Assembly: GCA_946122785.1 (NCBI GenBank)
Contig: CAMGYJ010000004.1
Span: 57,730,679-57,794,678, forward strand
Source: Linum tenue
Taxonomy: Eukaryota; Streptophyta; Magnoliopsida; Malpighiales; Linaceae
Length of the DNA: 64,000 bases
Direction of reading: 5' to 3'
The notes beneath the pieces were generated by a model. The model ran no database searches. It was given only the letters and a program-made list of their open reading frames with translations, and had not been told where the DNA came from. The translations under genes and the position numbers were made by a program. Shown here one piece after another: positions 12,858 to 23,246 of this stretch (the stretch's first letter is position 1; every line of letters starts with the position of its first letter).

Positions 12858-14085
12858 CATAGGAGTTTTATGAATAGTAACTTTTATTATTATGAAACTA
12901 CAGAGGGGTTTATATAGACTACAGAGGGGTTTATATAAAACTACATAGGAGTTTTATGAATAGTAACTTTTAGTAAGAGAACCACAATAATTGTAATGCT
13001 AGAAGGACATGGAAATACTAAAAACTATACTAGAAGGACAAGAAAATATAAGATTATTCCTAATCTATCTCTAACACACCCCGCAAGATGATGGTGCGAA
13101 AAACAACATCAATCTTGACCAAAATACCCCAATCTTGAAGAACACGCCCCCACAATGTGATGGTGTAGAATATGATGCGAACTCGTCGAACTCTCGTGCT
13201 TGAAAAGTGAAACCAACTAACCATCGTCTTGGAGAAGAAGAAATCATCAAACTTGCAATTCATATTGCAACGAAACTCACACGCCGTCAAAAGTTGACCA
13301 GAAACGAGATTAATTAATTGGTGTAGGACACAACTGATTCATCTGAATGACCATTGTTGGAGAAGCTTTCTTCGTTCCCTACACGTGAAGAAGAGATGGT
13401 TGAAGGGTGACCGTGGCTCCGCCATATAATTCTGCAACAATTTGAAAATAAGATAAGAACAATAACATCATCTATAAAAATCAAATCTTGATCTCCAAGG
13501 ACAAGGCGGCAGGGAACGACGGACAAAGCACTAAAAATTAGCAGAATCCACAACAAAAGATAACGACGATGATATCGAATAAAGGAATGCTTTTGGGAGA
13601 GTGGCAATCGGAAGCTTGAATTGTTACGGCAGGGGACACGCGAGAGACATGGAAAGATTAGTATTGGCAAAGAGGGTTTATTTTTAATGAGGAATGGAAC
13701 AACTAGGGCTACGGGAAAACAAAAATAAAAAATAAACAAAGTAAAAGAAGATGATAGTTGTAAACTGGGAATGGGAATGCAAGGGGATTAATTGGCGGAA
13801 AGGAAAAAGCACCCGGGTGAGTGATGACTCATGGTATGGCTGAAAAACAAACAAAACTTTTAGGGTTTCTGGATTGATAGGCTGTTCAACAAAAGCTCTG
13901 ATACCATATAGGAGTTTTATACATAGTAACTTGTATTATTATGATAAGGAGTTTATATAGACTACAAGACTTGGAGAATAAGTAAGAGAACCACAATAAT
14001 TGTAATACTAGAAAGACACGGAAATACTAAGAACTATACTAGAAGGACAAGGAAATATAAGATTATTCCTAATATATTTCTAACA
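12858..14085 (-). mobile_element. very short LTR retrotransposon, initiator tRNA-Met primed, 5-bp TSD
   Basis: Two direct repeats (12858-13076 and 13907-14085) act as LTRs. On the minus strand they start TGTTAGA and end CTCCTAT(A/G). A 5-bp duplication CGGGA flanks the element at 12853-12857 and 14086-14090. On the minus strand the 5' LTR is followed at once by TGGTATCAGAGC (13906-13895), the complement of the 3' end of initiator tRNA-Met. Just before the 3' LTR is CTTGCGGGG (about 13085-13078), a likely polypurine tract. The internal region is only about 820 bp with no gag, protease, reverse transcriptase or integrase, so it is non-autonomous. Its 141-residue open frame (13739-13314) matches nothing I know. 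The left LTR is longer (219 versus 179 bp) because of an internal duplication. Confidence 0.87.
13895..13906 (-). other. primer-binding site of the short LTR element
   Basis: On the minus strand this reads TGGTATCAGAGC, directly after the right-hand LTR. It is the standard plant initiator tRNA-Met primer-binding site and fixes the direction of the element as minus. Confidence 0.85.
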
Positions 14086-14090
14086 CGGGA

Positions 14091-15599
14091 TAATATATGT
14101 ACTTGAAATCCAACATTTTCATCAATTAGGTGGGTACGTGAGTGTGCTCAGTCTCGGTTTGGTATCGATCCACCTGCAAAGAATATTAATCGTAGTCCGT
14201 AGCGGGTGGGTGATATGGGTGGATTGTGGATTGATAAATTTCCTACCCGCGCTTATTTGAGTGAGTGGTGGGTGGATTGCGGGTCTCCGTTCACGAATAA
14301 TGGGGATCATTTTGACTGCTTCATTGTACCGGTGGATTAGTCGACTCCTCGTGGTCGAAAGATAGGAGCGAAAGACTTGTGACAACAGACGGAAGAGCCT
14401 ATCTGTTCTCTATCCTGGAGCCAGATCCGGACATTGACAGATTGATAGCAACAACTTTTTAGAATCTTAAGAACCGCGCGCCACGCTTTATATTTCTTGT
14501 AGAATGTAGTTTAGGATGAGCTCGAGCTTGGGGCCCCTTCTATTTTTCAGTAAATAAAGCAACCTTTTGCGCTAAGCACTCACGTTTTTTGCCTGGGTGG
14601 AAGCCGACCCACACCTTATTTTCACATGACAAAAATTTGTTTCTTGTTTATACTATCAAATATTCGTCATATTTCATAATCATTCTACACACCGACCATC
14701 GACTTCTAAAGACGAAGAGTAATTGTTTTTGGACTACTATTATTTGTTACAATGTTGTGTAATGTTCATTAGGTATTTGAGATGTAAATTATAAACTATT
14801 AATTGTATCGAAGTTGCAAAATGTGGCAGTTTTCTCTATGCTATAGTCATACTACTTTGCGAGAAAATTATTATAAATGTTAGTCAGGTTTCTTAATGGC
14901 TAGTTGAAGAATTGATGTTGCGAGTTAACCACAACCAACCGCACTCATTGGTCACCCACCTAACCCAATCCTAAACCAAGTGCAACCTATAAGCGGGTGT
15001 AGGATATGATAATTATTTCAAATATCAACCCGGACGAACTATTTACTCTTACCTCAGTCGTCTACTCGTTATCTAATGATCGAATTGTGGTTAAAGCTAT
15101 TAAAACTAACAAGCAAGCAACTAAACCAATTGTGAATTCAATTGAGAAAATATCAATCGGATGATATTCCCCCTAGTCCCATGTTATGATGCTATCGTGA
15201 TACTTAGTGATAGGTAAGCATTCATATAATGTTAGGAGCGCTAATGTAGCTAGGAGCCCCAACACTATGTTATGTTCATACTAGTGATACCATCATGATA
15301 CACTTCCACACCACGTGGTATACTCTTATGTAATACCAAATAATACCATCATGGTATAGACTGGTACTAAATGTCTCAATATTTTTTATTCCAAAAATAT
15401 ATCAAAGTGGATATCATTTTGAATAGTAAAGTTAATCTGATTTATCTGCGCAAAAAATTAAATTCCGACCTAAAATGAAAGAGATATAGCCCGTTAAAAT
15501 TTAGAGGGAAAAAGGTTAAAAGCCTTTAATTATTGATGATGTGACGCTGATATAATAGATTATGCATGATTATTGACCATAAGGTTACGAAGGGGATCT
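14091..15599. other. intergenic region, no gene seen
   Basis: No recognisable coding sequence. An imperfect inverted pair, TTAGGTGGGT near 14126 and its complement near 14953-14962, could mark the ends of an old DNA transposon of about 840 bp, but no matching target duplication was found. Around 15180-15370 there are several GATAC(C)AT-like words with no clear period. Confidence 0.3.
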
Positions 15600-15905
15600 G
15601 CTTCTCATGACCTGTCTCGCACTCTCCGACCTCAACCTTTGGTACCTCTTGAACTTCTCTCTCGCTGCCAGTTAGTTCACTAACCCTATACCAATGCACC
15701 TCTTTGTCGTTTCCGACATCTGAATCCTCAATCTATCCAACAATGTCTCCAATGGCACTATCCTCAATCATCTTGTCCAACTCAAGAATCTCCAGGTTCT
15801 CAACCTATGTTAGAAAGCTCTGCCTATTTACAAATCTAATCAACAACCCAACTTTGTCTCCAGATTCTCAACCTATATTGGAAAGCTCTTCACTTTCCCC
15901 AATTG
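15600..15905 (+). pseudogene. broken leucine-rich-repeat receptor kinase fragment (BAM/CLV1-like)
   Basis: Read as one frame with stops, this stretch gives DLNLWYLLNFSLAAS, a stop, then ILNLSNNVSNGTILNHLVQ and LKNLQVLNLC, followed by more stops. The LNLSNN.(F/S)NG and LKNLQVL(N/D)L words are typical of the first leucine-rich repeats of BAM/CLAVATA1-type receptor kinases. In-frame stops occur near 15674, 15721 and 15811, and no kinase part is present. A partial copy of this segment (AGATTCTCAACCTAT... and TTGGAAAGCTC) recurs at about 15860-15895. It is a short decayed fragment; the exact parent family is inferred from memory. Confidence 0.45.
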
Positions 15906-16238
15906 CTCGGAATTTTTCCCAATATACCACCCAAAAACTAAAAAATACCACCCTTTCAAAAAAAAATTCATCTACACCACCTGTGGCGGTTTACAAAAGG
16001 ACCGCAGGGGTGGTGTGGTCTAAATTTTGTTAACAACCGCTGGGGGCAGCTGCGGTTTTCTGGCTGACCTAGATAAAATCGCGGGACACCCCAATAGTAA
16101 TATCTCGAAAAAAAAGAACCACCACTGCCCTTGGCAGTTTGATTTGTTGACATAGAACTCCAGGGGGGTCCTGCGGTTTATCTAGGTCAAATACAAAATT
16201 GTAGCTGCCCCATGCGGTTATTTAACAAAATTTAAATA
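15906..16238. other. unclassified repeat-like sequence with CCGC(A/T)GGGG words
   Basis: This stretch alternates polyA with blocks such as GACCGCAGGGGTGG, AACCGCTGGGGGCAGCTGCGG and GTCCTGCGGTTTA, partly on opposite strands. It looks like part of a mobile element, but no paired ends or duplications were found. Confidence 0.3.
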
Positions 16239-16445
16239 ACTTAAAGATCAAATGAAAAGAAACACACATTTACAATCGGTTTGCTCAATAAAATCTAACT
16301 TAAACATCAAATAAAAAGAAACACACCACATTGTCGGTTTGCTAAAAAAAGTCTAACATTGTTCATCAAATGAAAATAAACACACCACATTGTCTGATTT
16401 GGTCAAGAAAGTCTAGCTTAAACATCAAATAAAAATAAACACCAA
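16239..16445. repeat. 59-bp tandem repeat, about 3.5 units
   Basis: Units begin near 16239, 16298, 16356 and 16416, a spacing of 58-60 bp. Each contains A(C/G)(C/T)TTAAACATCAAAT.AAAA, then AAACACACCACATTGTC, then GGTTTGCT.AA.AAAGTCTA. Copies differ by a few substitutions. It is non-coding. Confidence 0.75.
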
Positions 16446-16780
16446 CTAAGAACTTGAGGGACCCTCATGCCACTTCTCCACCATCTCCTTGTCCGACACC
16501 ATCTCTTTGCTCGCCTCCATGTCCTCGTTCACCCCGTGGATCTCGTCTTTTGTTCTTCTTCATTCAATGGGCAATTGTGTAGCAATGGGAGGACGTGGTG
16601 GAAGGTATGCTAGGGTGCTCATCAGTGGTATAACGACTCCTATCCGTGCTAGGTGGCTCTTCCATGGTCAAGCGAGGAACATCCGCACTCTAACAATGGG
16701 GAGTAGTAGTCCATTGGGATGAAGAGAGACTAATAGGCACTTGCCATCCTTGAGGAGGGGTCTCTTGGGTGAGTACTCAA

Positions 16781-17285
16781 TAGTGGTGGGCATTCGGTCG
16801 GTTCGGTTCAAACCGAATCGAAATTATGCATACCGGGTCCCCGAATTCTATCAAACCTCAAACCAAATTCGAACCGAATTATAATTCGGTTCGGTCGGTT
16901 CAAACCAAATTGTAATTTGATTCGGTTCGATTTTTCATACAAAACCTAACTTGTGAGGTTAGCTTGTATCTTCTCTTTTTTTAAATTATTTTTCACCCCT
17001 AATGTAAACAATAAATATGCATCATCAATGATGAAATCAAACATTTCAACACATAAGTCATAAAACACTAACATGATTCAAATATTTAAGTCTCATAATA
17101 AGTAGAAACATAAAAATCCACCATTTGGAGCTTGCAATTATAATAATTCAGTTTTTCGGTTCGGAATTCGGTTCGGTCGAAAGGACCCTGATTTATGAAA
17201 TATGCACTTTTCTCTTCCGAATTCCGAACCGAATAACATTAATTTGGTTTCTGTTCGGTTTTACTGAATTGTATGCCTACCCCTA
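16781..17285. mobile_element. hAT-type non-autonomous element (TTCGGTT word array), 8-bp TSD
   Basis: A perfect 8-bp duplication GTACTCAA flanks the element (16773-16780 and 17286-17293). The ends are TAGTGGTGGGCAT on the left and ATGCCTACCCCTA on the right, which form an inverted repeat of the TAGGGGTGG type. Near both ends the sequence is built from reiterated CGGTTCGGTT / AACCGAA words on both strands. No transposase is encoded. An 8-bp duplication with TAGGGG-type ends indicates the hAT superfamily. Confidence 0.87.
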
Positions 17286-17728
17286 GTACTCAAGGATGTG
17301 GGGTCGTGGTGAGTACTCGAGGATGTGGCGTCATGGCAAGTACTCGGTGTGGGATTGTGGTGGTACTTCAAAGGGAAAGTCGCATGCCACACCTCAATCG
17401 GCTGCACCTCGCGCACAGGAGGCCTTTGTCTTGTATGGATGTTAGGCTTCATTTGCCAAGCACCTTCGAAGGTACTTTACGCCATAATATGTACTGAATA
17501 TGCCATAATACGTACATACATAGTATATGCCATAACATGTATTACGTGTTGTTGTGACATGTATAGAAGGTTTGAAATAAAAAGGTGATACGTCGCCACC
17601 TAGTTTTATTAAAAGCCACTAAAATGTACAACGCAAAATGCACGGCTACATATATATGACTAACTAATATATGTACAGGAAAATACCCGACTACATATCT
17701 ATGGCAAACTGCTATATATACATAAGTG

Positions 17729-19305
17729 TAGGGGCGAAGCTCAGTAACCCCCGCCCCCAGAGTTTTAAACCTACGTATAATTTTCTATGAAATTTGAAAA
17801 TTTACGTATAAAAACAAAAATCTCGCATACAACAAGTTACTTATATTTTAATTTTCTCTCCATTTTTAATTTTTCTTTCAAACAAAAGTTCTCTCATTGA
17901 TCACAAGTTACCTAGGGAATATATTTCCTTGATACTTTCGGTTTTTTGTTTACTTTACTTATTTTTATATTTCCTTATAAGTTCAATCATTTTTTTCCGA
18001 GAAATGCCAAGACAATAGTTAGAGAAAACACTACCCACGATCCCTTCCTATCCCACTAGCTAGCCACCCAACAAAATCAAAAGAAGCTAACTCTAACCGG
18101 GACAACAACAAGGCTTTACGCGCAACTCTATGAGCAGCCCAGTTGGCTGTCCGCGGAACAGCTCTACAATCTATACAAAGGGGAAAAGACTGAAGAAGAT
18201 AATGACAATCTCTAAGCAGCGGACCACCAGATGAGTCCTCCACCACACCGAGCTTGAGCTGGATGACCACTTCTGCATCGCCTTCAAAGATGACACGAGC
18301 CAAACTTCTAGAAGTTGCAAGCGAGAGCACCTTCCTGGCTGCAAGGAGTTCTGCAATGTACAGGTCAGAAATACCCTTATGCTGAACACCGACGGCGAGG
18401 AGCACATGCCTGTCCGAGCCACGAACCACTAGGCCAGAAGAGCAACGAGAGGCTTAGACGGCTGCATCGAAGTTGATTTTCAAATGGTCTAGAGGTGGGG
18501 GTAGCCAACAGGGGGAAGCAGTCGCAGGCACGCGGGGCAGGAGAGACGGGGCAGGAAACGAGGATGAGAGCACTTTACGGAACTGAAAAGAGTATTGGCG
18601 GGCAAGCGAATGGACATGAGGTTGGGTATTTTCAAATACCACTGTATTTCTAGATTTCCATATTCTCCATAAGAGGCATACTACCTGGAGAATATGGGTT
18701 TGGGGATGCTGATCTAGCATAAATTGCCGTCACCACATACTGAAATTTATAATTGGGGCCGAAGTACGTACATCGTCTAATCCCAAAAAAGACCATAGTT
18801 GGATGGCAAGGGGGCATGTAAAGAACAAATGTTCTAAACTCTCTCTGAACCTCCAACAAATAGGACAACGTCTCAGGCAATTAACTGCAGGAGACCTGAG
18901 TGCCACTGATGTCGCAAGGCCCACTCTAAGACATTACTAGATGAAAAATCTTAGCTTGGGAGGAGTTTGGATGATCCAAGTTTTCTTTCATAGTGGCGGA
19001 TCAATGATTTGGACGAGTGATTTTCTCATTGGAGCCAGAATTCCTTCTAATGCCAAGTGATATCCTATTTTAACTAAATACTAAACATTCTTGGTAAAGT
19101 GTCATACCCTGGTGTCTGGTTGGGTAGTATCTTGCATAATTTATTTTTTGTTCATATAATTTAATAACTTGTTTGGAACATAATACTATAAGAATTATAT
19201 TTTGTTAATATAATTTAATCACTTGTTCATATAGTTCACCCTTTTCCGTTAGTAATCTAACCCCCCCCCCCCCGGGAAGTTCAAATCATGTTGGCTCCGC
19301 CCATG
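17729..19305. mobile_element. hAT-type element, 8-bp TSD, carrying a LINE fragment
   Basis: CATAAGTG is present at 17721-17728 and again at 19306-19313. Between them the left end TAGGGGCGAAGCTCAGTAA and the right end, whose complement is CATGGGCGGAGCC, form an imperfect inverted repeat typical of Tip100-like hAT ends (AGGGGCGGAGC). A 13-C run at 19261-19273 lies just inside the right end. The middle (18031-18950) is a broken LINE 3' fragment on the minus strand, so the LINE was captured or inserted. No hAT transposase is seen. Confidence 0.72.
18031..18950 (-). pseudogene. LINE retrotransposon 3' fragment: zinc-binding region plus RNase H
   Basis: On the minus strand the fragment first encodes CPICWRFRESLEHLFFTCPL (about 18890-18820), the zinc-binding region that follows plant LINE reverse transcriptases. 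After a frame change it reads LWRIWKSRNTVVFE (about 18680-18640). It then enters a plant LINE-type RNase H domain: INFDAAV (first catalytic Asp), AELLAARKVLSLA (catalytic Glu) and VIFEGDAEVVIQL (second Asp), ending near AHRVARKAL. A TAA stop at 18454-18456 falls directly after INFDAAV, and at least one frameshift lies upstream, so it cannot make the full protein. The reverse transcriptase itself is absent. The fragment ends in AT-rich sequence to the left, as expected of a LINE 3' end. Confidence 0.8.
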
Positions 19306-19313
19306 CATAAGTG

Positions 19314-20659
19314 ATATACCCGAATACATACGCGGAGTAAGATACTACCTATACAGAAAAAATTTGGCTACCGCTAAAAGCTACGCTATCTCGCATGTGA
19401 GGATTAGAACCAAGTATTTCATCATACTCAACCAAGTGTGTTCAGCTGATACCGCTAGCTCTATCGGAACCGGGCTATCCATGGCAGGAAGAAAGGATTA
19501 GGTCGAAGAATATGTGCCAAACAGTGGTGTTGCATTAAAAGGCTTAGTTTGGTTGGTGTTGTGTTGGATCACCGCCTTGTCGGATGAAATTGCCCTGACT
19601 CGGGTATTCGTCTATCTCAGGATGCGTGCCTCGTCTAACTCAGCCTCTAAAAGTATATCTCGTGGACCCTCTAATAGTATGTCACCTCCTGAGATCTCCC
19701 CCTATGCCTGTTGCATTTGACCTCGTAATTCTACTACCTATGCACGAGCCTGGTCGTGCTTCGCCATAAGAACTTCTCGCACCACCTGCGAAAGAATGTA
19801 AATGCACTTACCACCTTTCTATAGGTTGCATGAATAACCAATTGGGACAAATAATTCCCCACAATCATCACCTCATGACATATAACTCCATCCCACTTCG
19901 CCTGTCCTTCCACGTAGACTAAGAATAATATACCCAAAACTAGCATTTTCCATCCCACAAACCCAAAACTAGCATTTTCCATCTACAAATTCTGAAAGGA
20001 CATTTGCAATGAGCTACGTAAAAACACTCTTTCACTTTAATGAACAAATAAAATCATAAATAAAAATTTCATAGATAGGTTGTTTGCACAGCTTTCTATC
20101 GCATCTTTCATCTGTAATCTTTTTGTAGAGTGATAGCATGAATTTTAATGGTGAAACTGAGAATTTGGGCGGAGATTCGGGCGTTCCATGCCGGTACAAT
20201 GGCCAGCCAGTCGGCGGTGAGGAAATTGCTCTGTATTGAACGTCCATGATTTAATTTGGTGGGCGGCATTCTGTTGGCAGAGAGTTGATTGTTTCGCATT
20301 TACCTAGATTGGCAGCAGAGAAGAGAGCAGAGTGCATATATTGCTGAATTATTAGTAATTATATGAACATGGTGCTGGGAAATAATGGTGGAAAGCTGAT
20401 AGGCCATTATGGTTATTTGGGTTGACCACTTTAGGCATGATTTTAAATGTGCATGTAGTAAGTGGGAGTGTGGGTTGTCGAGGTTCTGTTGGCGGGTTAA
20501 TGGACATGGCTTTGTATTCAATGAGATGGCTGACTAGAAGTATTATTCGTTCTTTTTTATACATAAGGGGTACTATTGGTTTTTTCTTCTTTTCAAAAAA
20601 GATAGTTTGCATTACCAAGAAACAATGAGATCACAACGTTTATAACTTCGAACGGAGCC
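19314..20659. other. intergenic region, no gene seen
   Basis: No supported gene. A 29-bp unit (ACCCAAAACTAGCATTTTCC...) is repeated twice at 19932-19984. A GAGGATTAGAACC word near 19400 is the complement of a pol III B box and could belong to an old SINE on the minus strand. The open frames here are short and unrelated to any family I recognise. Confidence 0.35.
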
Positions 20660-20965
20660 AATCGCAAAAATCAAAACCACCAACAAAAGCAGGAAACAAA
20701 GAAATGACATTTTATTTGAGCCACCATATGAGCTACCCTATTGCTCTCGCTATCGACAAATTGGACTACACCATCTGCCTGACCCGAAAGCTGATCTCGA
20801 ACCTCCCTGAGAACAACCCCGCCCCTACTATCTTGTGCACTCTCAAAAAGAGCCTTCTGAACGACCACCTTAGCATCCCCTGATAGCACACACCTTGAAG
20901 CTTCAACTCACAACACCAAAGAATTGCTTCGATGAAGGAAAATAGTATAATAACACTTAAAGTCA
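20660..20965 (-). pseudogene. second LINE RNase H fragment
   Basis: On the minus strand, with one frame change, this reads IEAILWCCELKLQGVC, then LSGDAKVVVQKALF, then VQFVDSESNRVAHMVAQ. These words match the Glu, Asp and AHxxA(R/K) regions of the RNase H domain at the end of plant LINEs. Downstream on the same strand, TTGTTTCTTGGTAATGC followed by T- and A-rich sequence (about 20640-20585) looks like a LINE 3' end. It is a short decayed fragment unrelated in position to the one at 18031-18950. Confidence 0.6.
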
Positions 20966-23100
20966 GCAGTAACTTCCCACCGATTCTTTCATCAATGACC
21001 AGTCGGATGATGTTGTCCCGGAGTTCGATCGACGGGAGGCGGAAGTCAGCTGGCTCGGGATAGGTTGGTGGGAGTTTCTCTTCCTCATCCTTCCTTCCAG
21101 GATAGGTGGGAATCAATCCCCATGTGTTGGCCCTTGGTGGCGGTGGCGACTATGGTTGGGTGGCCGAACGGCATTGGCGGTTTCAGCTGCAACGACGAAG
21201 GATCCAAATGGGGGTGGATGTGTGGCTAGGGTTTGGAAATCTCTACTTGTTTAAGCCTGAGTTCGGACCTTATTGGATACCGGCACAAATGTTTTGGGCT
21301 TCTTTGTTTTGGTTTTCAATGTTGATCACTTTATCTGCTTGTACTTTCCGCTAGGGCTTCACCTGATCGCATTCTTAATGAACATCTATTTCAAACAAAG
21401 AAAAAAGGAAAAACAAGAATTCAATGCAAGCAATTCATTTATCTTATCAATTCGAATCACCTAGGAGTTATGTCATTGCCCCTTGAGTACTATCCTCCAC
21501 TCCACACATATGTATGCTTAATTTGACGCCGACCCTAATGTTTGTCCCCATACATATATGAGAAGCAACTCCAACAAAAAGCGTGGTTTGGCCCTCTCCC
21601 TAGAACCCTACATATTAATTACTCTTGAAAATGGACTCTCATAAAGTCGTGTGTATCATGTTCGTGTTTTTTCAGGTAAACAAAGGGCCGGTACTGTCGC
21701 CCTGCTAGAGGTCCATGCCGGCCACAATCAATTGGCGAACTCATGGAATGAATGAATGAACGAACCAAGTACGTACTTACGCCGTTGTTTAATACTTAGC
21801 TGCTATTATAGCTCACAACTCCCCCGCCACCTTCTATCCCTTTCTGTACGTACGTACGCATGCATAATAATAACACACAAGTACATGATAGAACTTAATC
21901 ACATTCCCCTTCTTGTCCATCCATATATGCTCCATCTTTTCTTGGCTTCCAAAATGACCAGGAAGAATTTGGATCCGTCATGGACTTTATCCAAAATCCA
22001 TTGTTTGCTTCATGCATTTAGGAAAAACAAATCTGTGGGTCCCACGAACTTTAAGGGTCCAAATCCGTTGACCCCACATACTCGAAAGTTACACCTATTT
22101 AGTGGAAATTGATCGTGGACTTTAAAGTCCATCATTTAAGACCAAACTACCCCTCCTATTTCATTTCTCTTCTCGTACCAATGAGGGCAATAAAGGTAAA
22201 TTTCACTTCATACATACAAATCTAATTAACCAATTCCTTCATGAAATCTATGAAACAAACAATGATATTTTTCAAGTCCATGATGATGGACCCAAAATCC
22301 TTATATATTCATGGTTTTACAAAACCCAAGTTATACCAAAACCTTCATTTTTCAAATCCACTAAGCAAGCGACCCCTTAAGGGCTGAGTTTTCGTATAAT
22401 TGAAAGCAAGTTTACAAATAATAGTAGTGTCCTAAATTCAAATCAACTAGTCTACCACTTATATTAAAAAAAAATTATTTATCCATACGCAACTACTACT
22501 GGAATTGGATAATCATTTTTTCCAACAAATTTTGGGTGTCAACCCCCTAGCTCTGTCGCGTCCCTGGTCGTTGGATGTATTTTGATAAACATCGGTCAAT
22601 CAGAATCGTCAATTATAGTTCTTGATCGATAGCTAGCTAGCTAGCTACCGGCTCGACGAGACCATCACGTTGAAACGAGGATAGGAGTTTTTTTTTCCCG
22701 TATCCATGTAAAGTAATTAAATAAAATTTGAGGATCGTATCAAACTATCAACGATACATTCATACTTGATTTGGTGCGATCCAATTGTCAAATTTGGTTC
22801 GATTCTTCTTTAATATTCCAAAAAAAAAAACTCTAATAATCAGCCAGATTTAGTTCACTTGATCAGGTACGATATCGATACGGACCAACTCATTACACAA
22901 CAACAAGGCCTTCATAAAGCTAACTACTATCTCCCCGTTTGATTCTTCCAGCTGCAAGAGAAAATTTAATGTTAGGTTACCTCCCAACTTCCCCTCCCCC
23001 TACCCTTCCCCTCTTATACCCAATCAACCAAAAACTGCCCTTTTCGTCCCTTTACTCCAAACTTCATAATTACTTTTCCCACGTTCTTGGCTTCCAACAA
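20966..23100. other. intergenic region upstream of the CER2-like gene
   Basis: No supported gene. It contains a GCTA microsatellite (about 22629-22648) and the dispersed repeat at 22385-22575. Imperfect inverted words (ATGGACTTTATCC near 21978; GTGGACTTTAAAGTCC near 22113) may be MITE remnants. The plus-strand open frame at 21106-21354 is proline-poor, aromatic-rich and unrecognised. Confidence 0.35.
22385..22575. repeat. dispersed repeat, copy 2 (related to 7466-7735)
   Basis: It follows the same word order as the copy near 7470: TAATTGAAAGCAAGTTTACAAATAATAG, TCTACCACTTATATTA, CCATACGCAACTACTACTGG, TTGGATAATCATTTTTTCCAA and GGGTGTCAACCCCCTAG. It ends in GCTCTGTCGCGTCCCTGG, which resembles a hAT Tip100-type end. 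The left end was not found. Confidence 0.35.
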
Positions 23101-23108
23101 GAACATCT

Positions 23109-23246
23109 ATTATATTATATATATATATATATATATGTGAAGAATAGCATGTAATAAATAGTAACAACAACAAGATCCCAATCTTGGTCATTCCCATTAA
23201 CAAAAGAAGAAGAAGAAGAAGAAGAAGAAGAAGGAAACTGAACAAT
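23109..23246 (+). promoter_or_regulatory. 5' leader of the CER2-like gene with (TA)n and (AAG)n repeats
   Basis: A TA microsatellite (about 23109-23137) and an AAG/AGA microsatellite (about 23204-23234) lie immediately upstream of the start codon at 23247. A purine-rich triplet repeat just before the ATG is common in plant leaders. An in-frame ATG at 23184 would only add an arginine run encoded by the repeat, so the downstream ATG is preferred. Confidence 0.45.

Noticed and set aside
13314..13739. 141-codon minus-strand frame
   Set aside because: It is the interior of the short LTR element and has no gag, protease or polymerase words.
14126..14962. Possible DNA transposon with TTAGGTGGGT ends
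   Set aside because: No matching target duplication at either end and the inverted match is short.
16780..17285. Simple-sequence or telomere-like repeat
   Set aside because: The words are TTCGGTT on both strands, bounded by TIRs and an 8-bp duplication, so it is a transposon.
23184..23246. Upstream in-frame start of the CER2-like gene giving an arginine run
   Set aside because: The added residues come from an AAG/AGA microsatellite; the conserved-looking start is at 23247.
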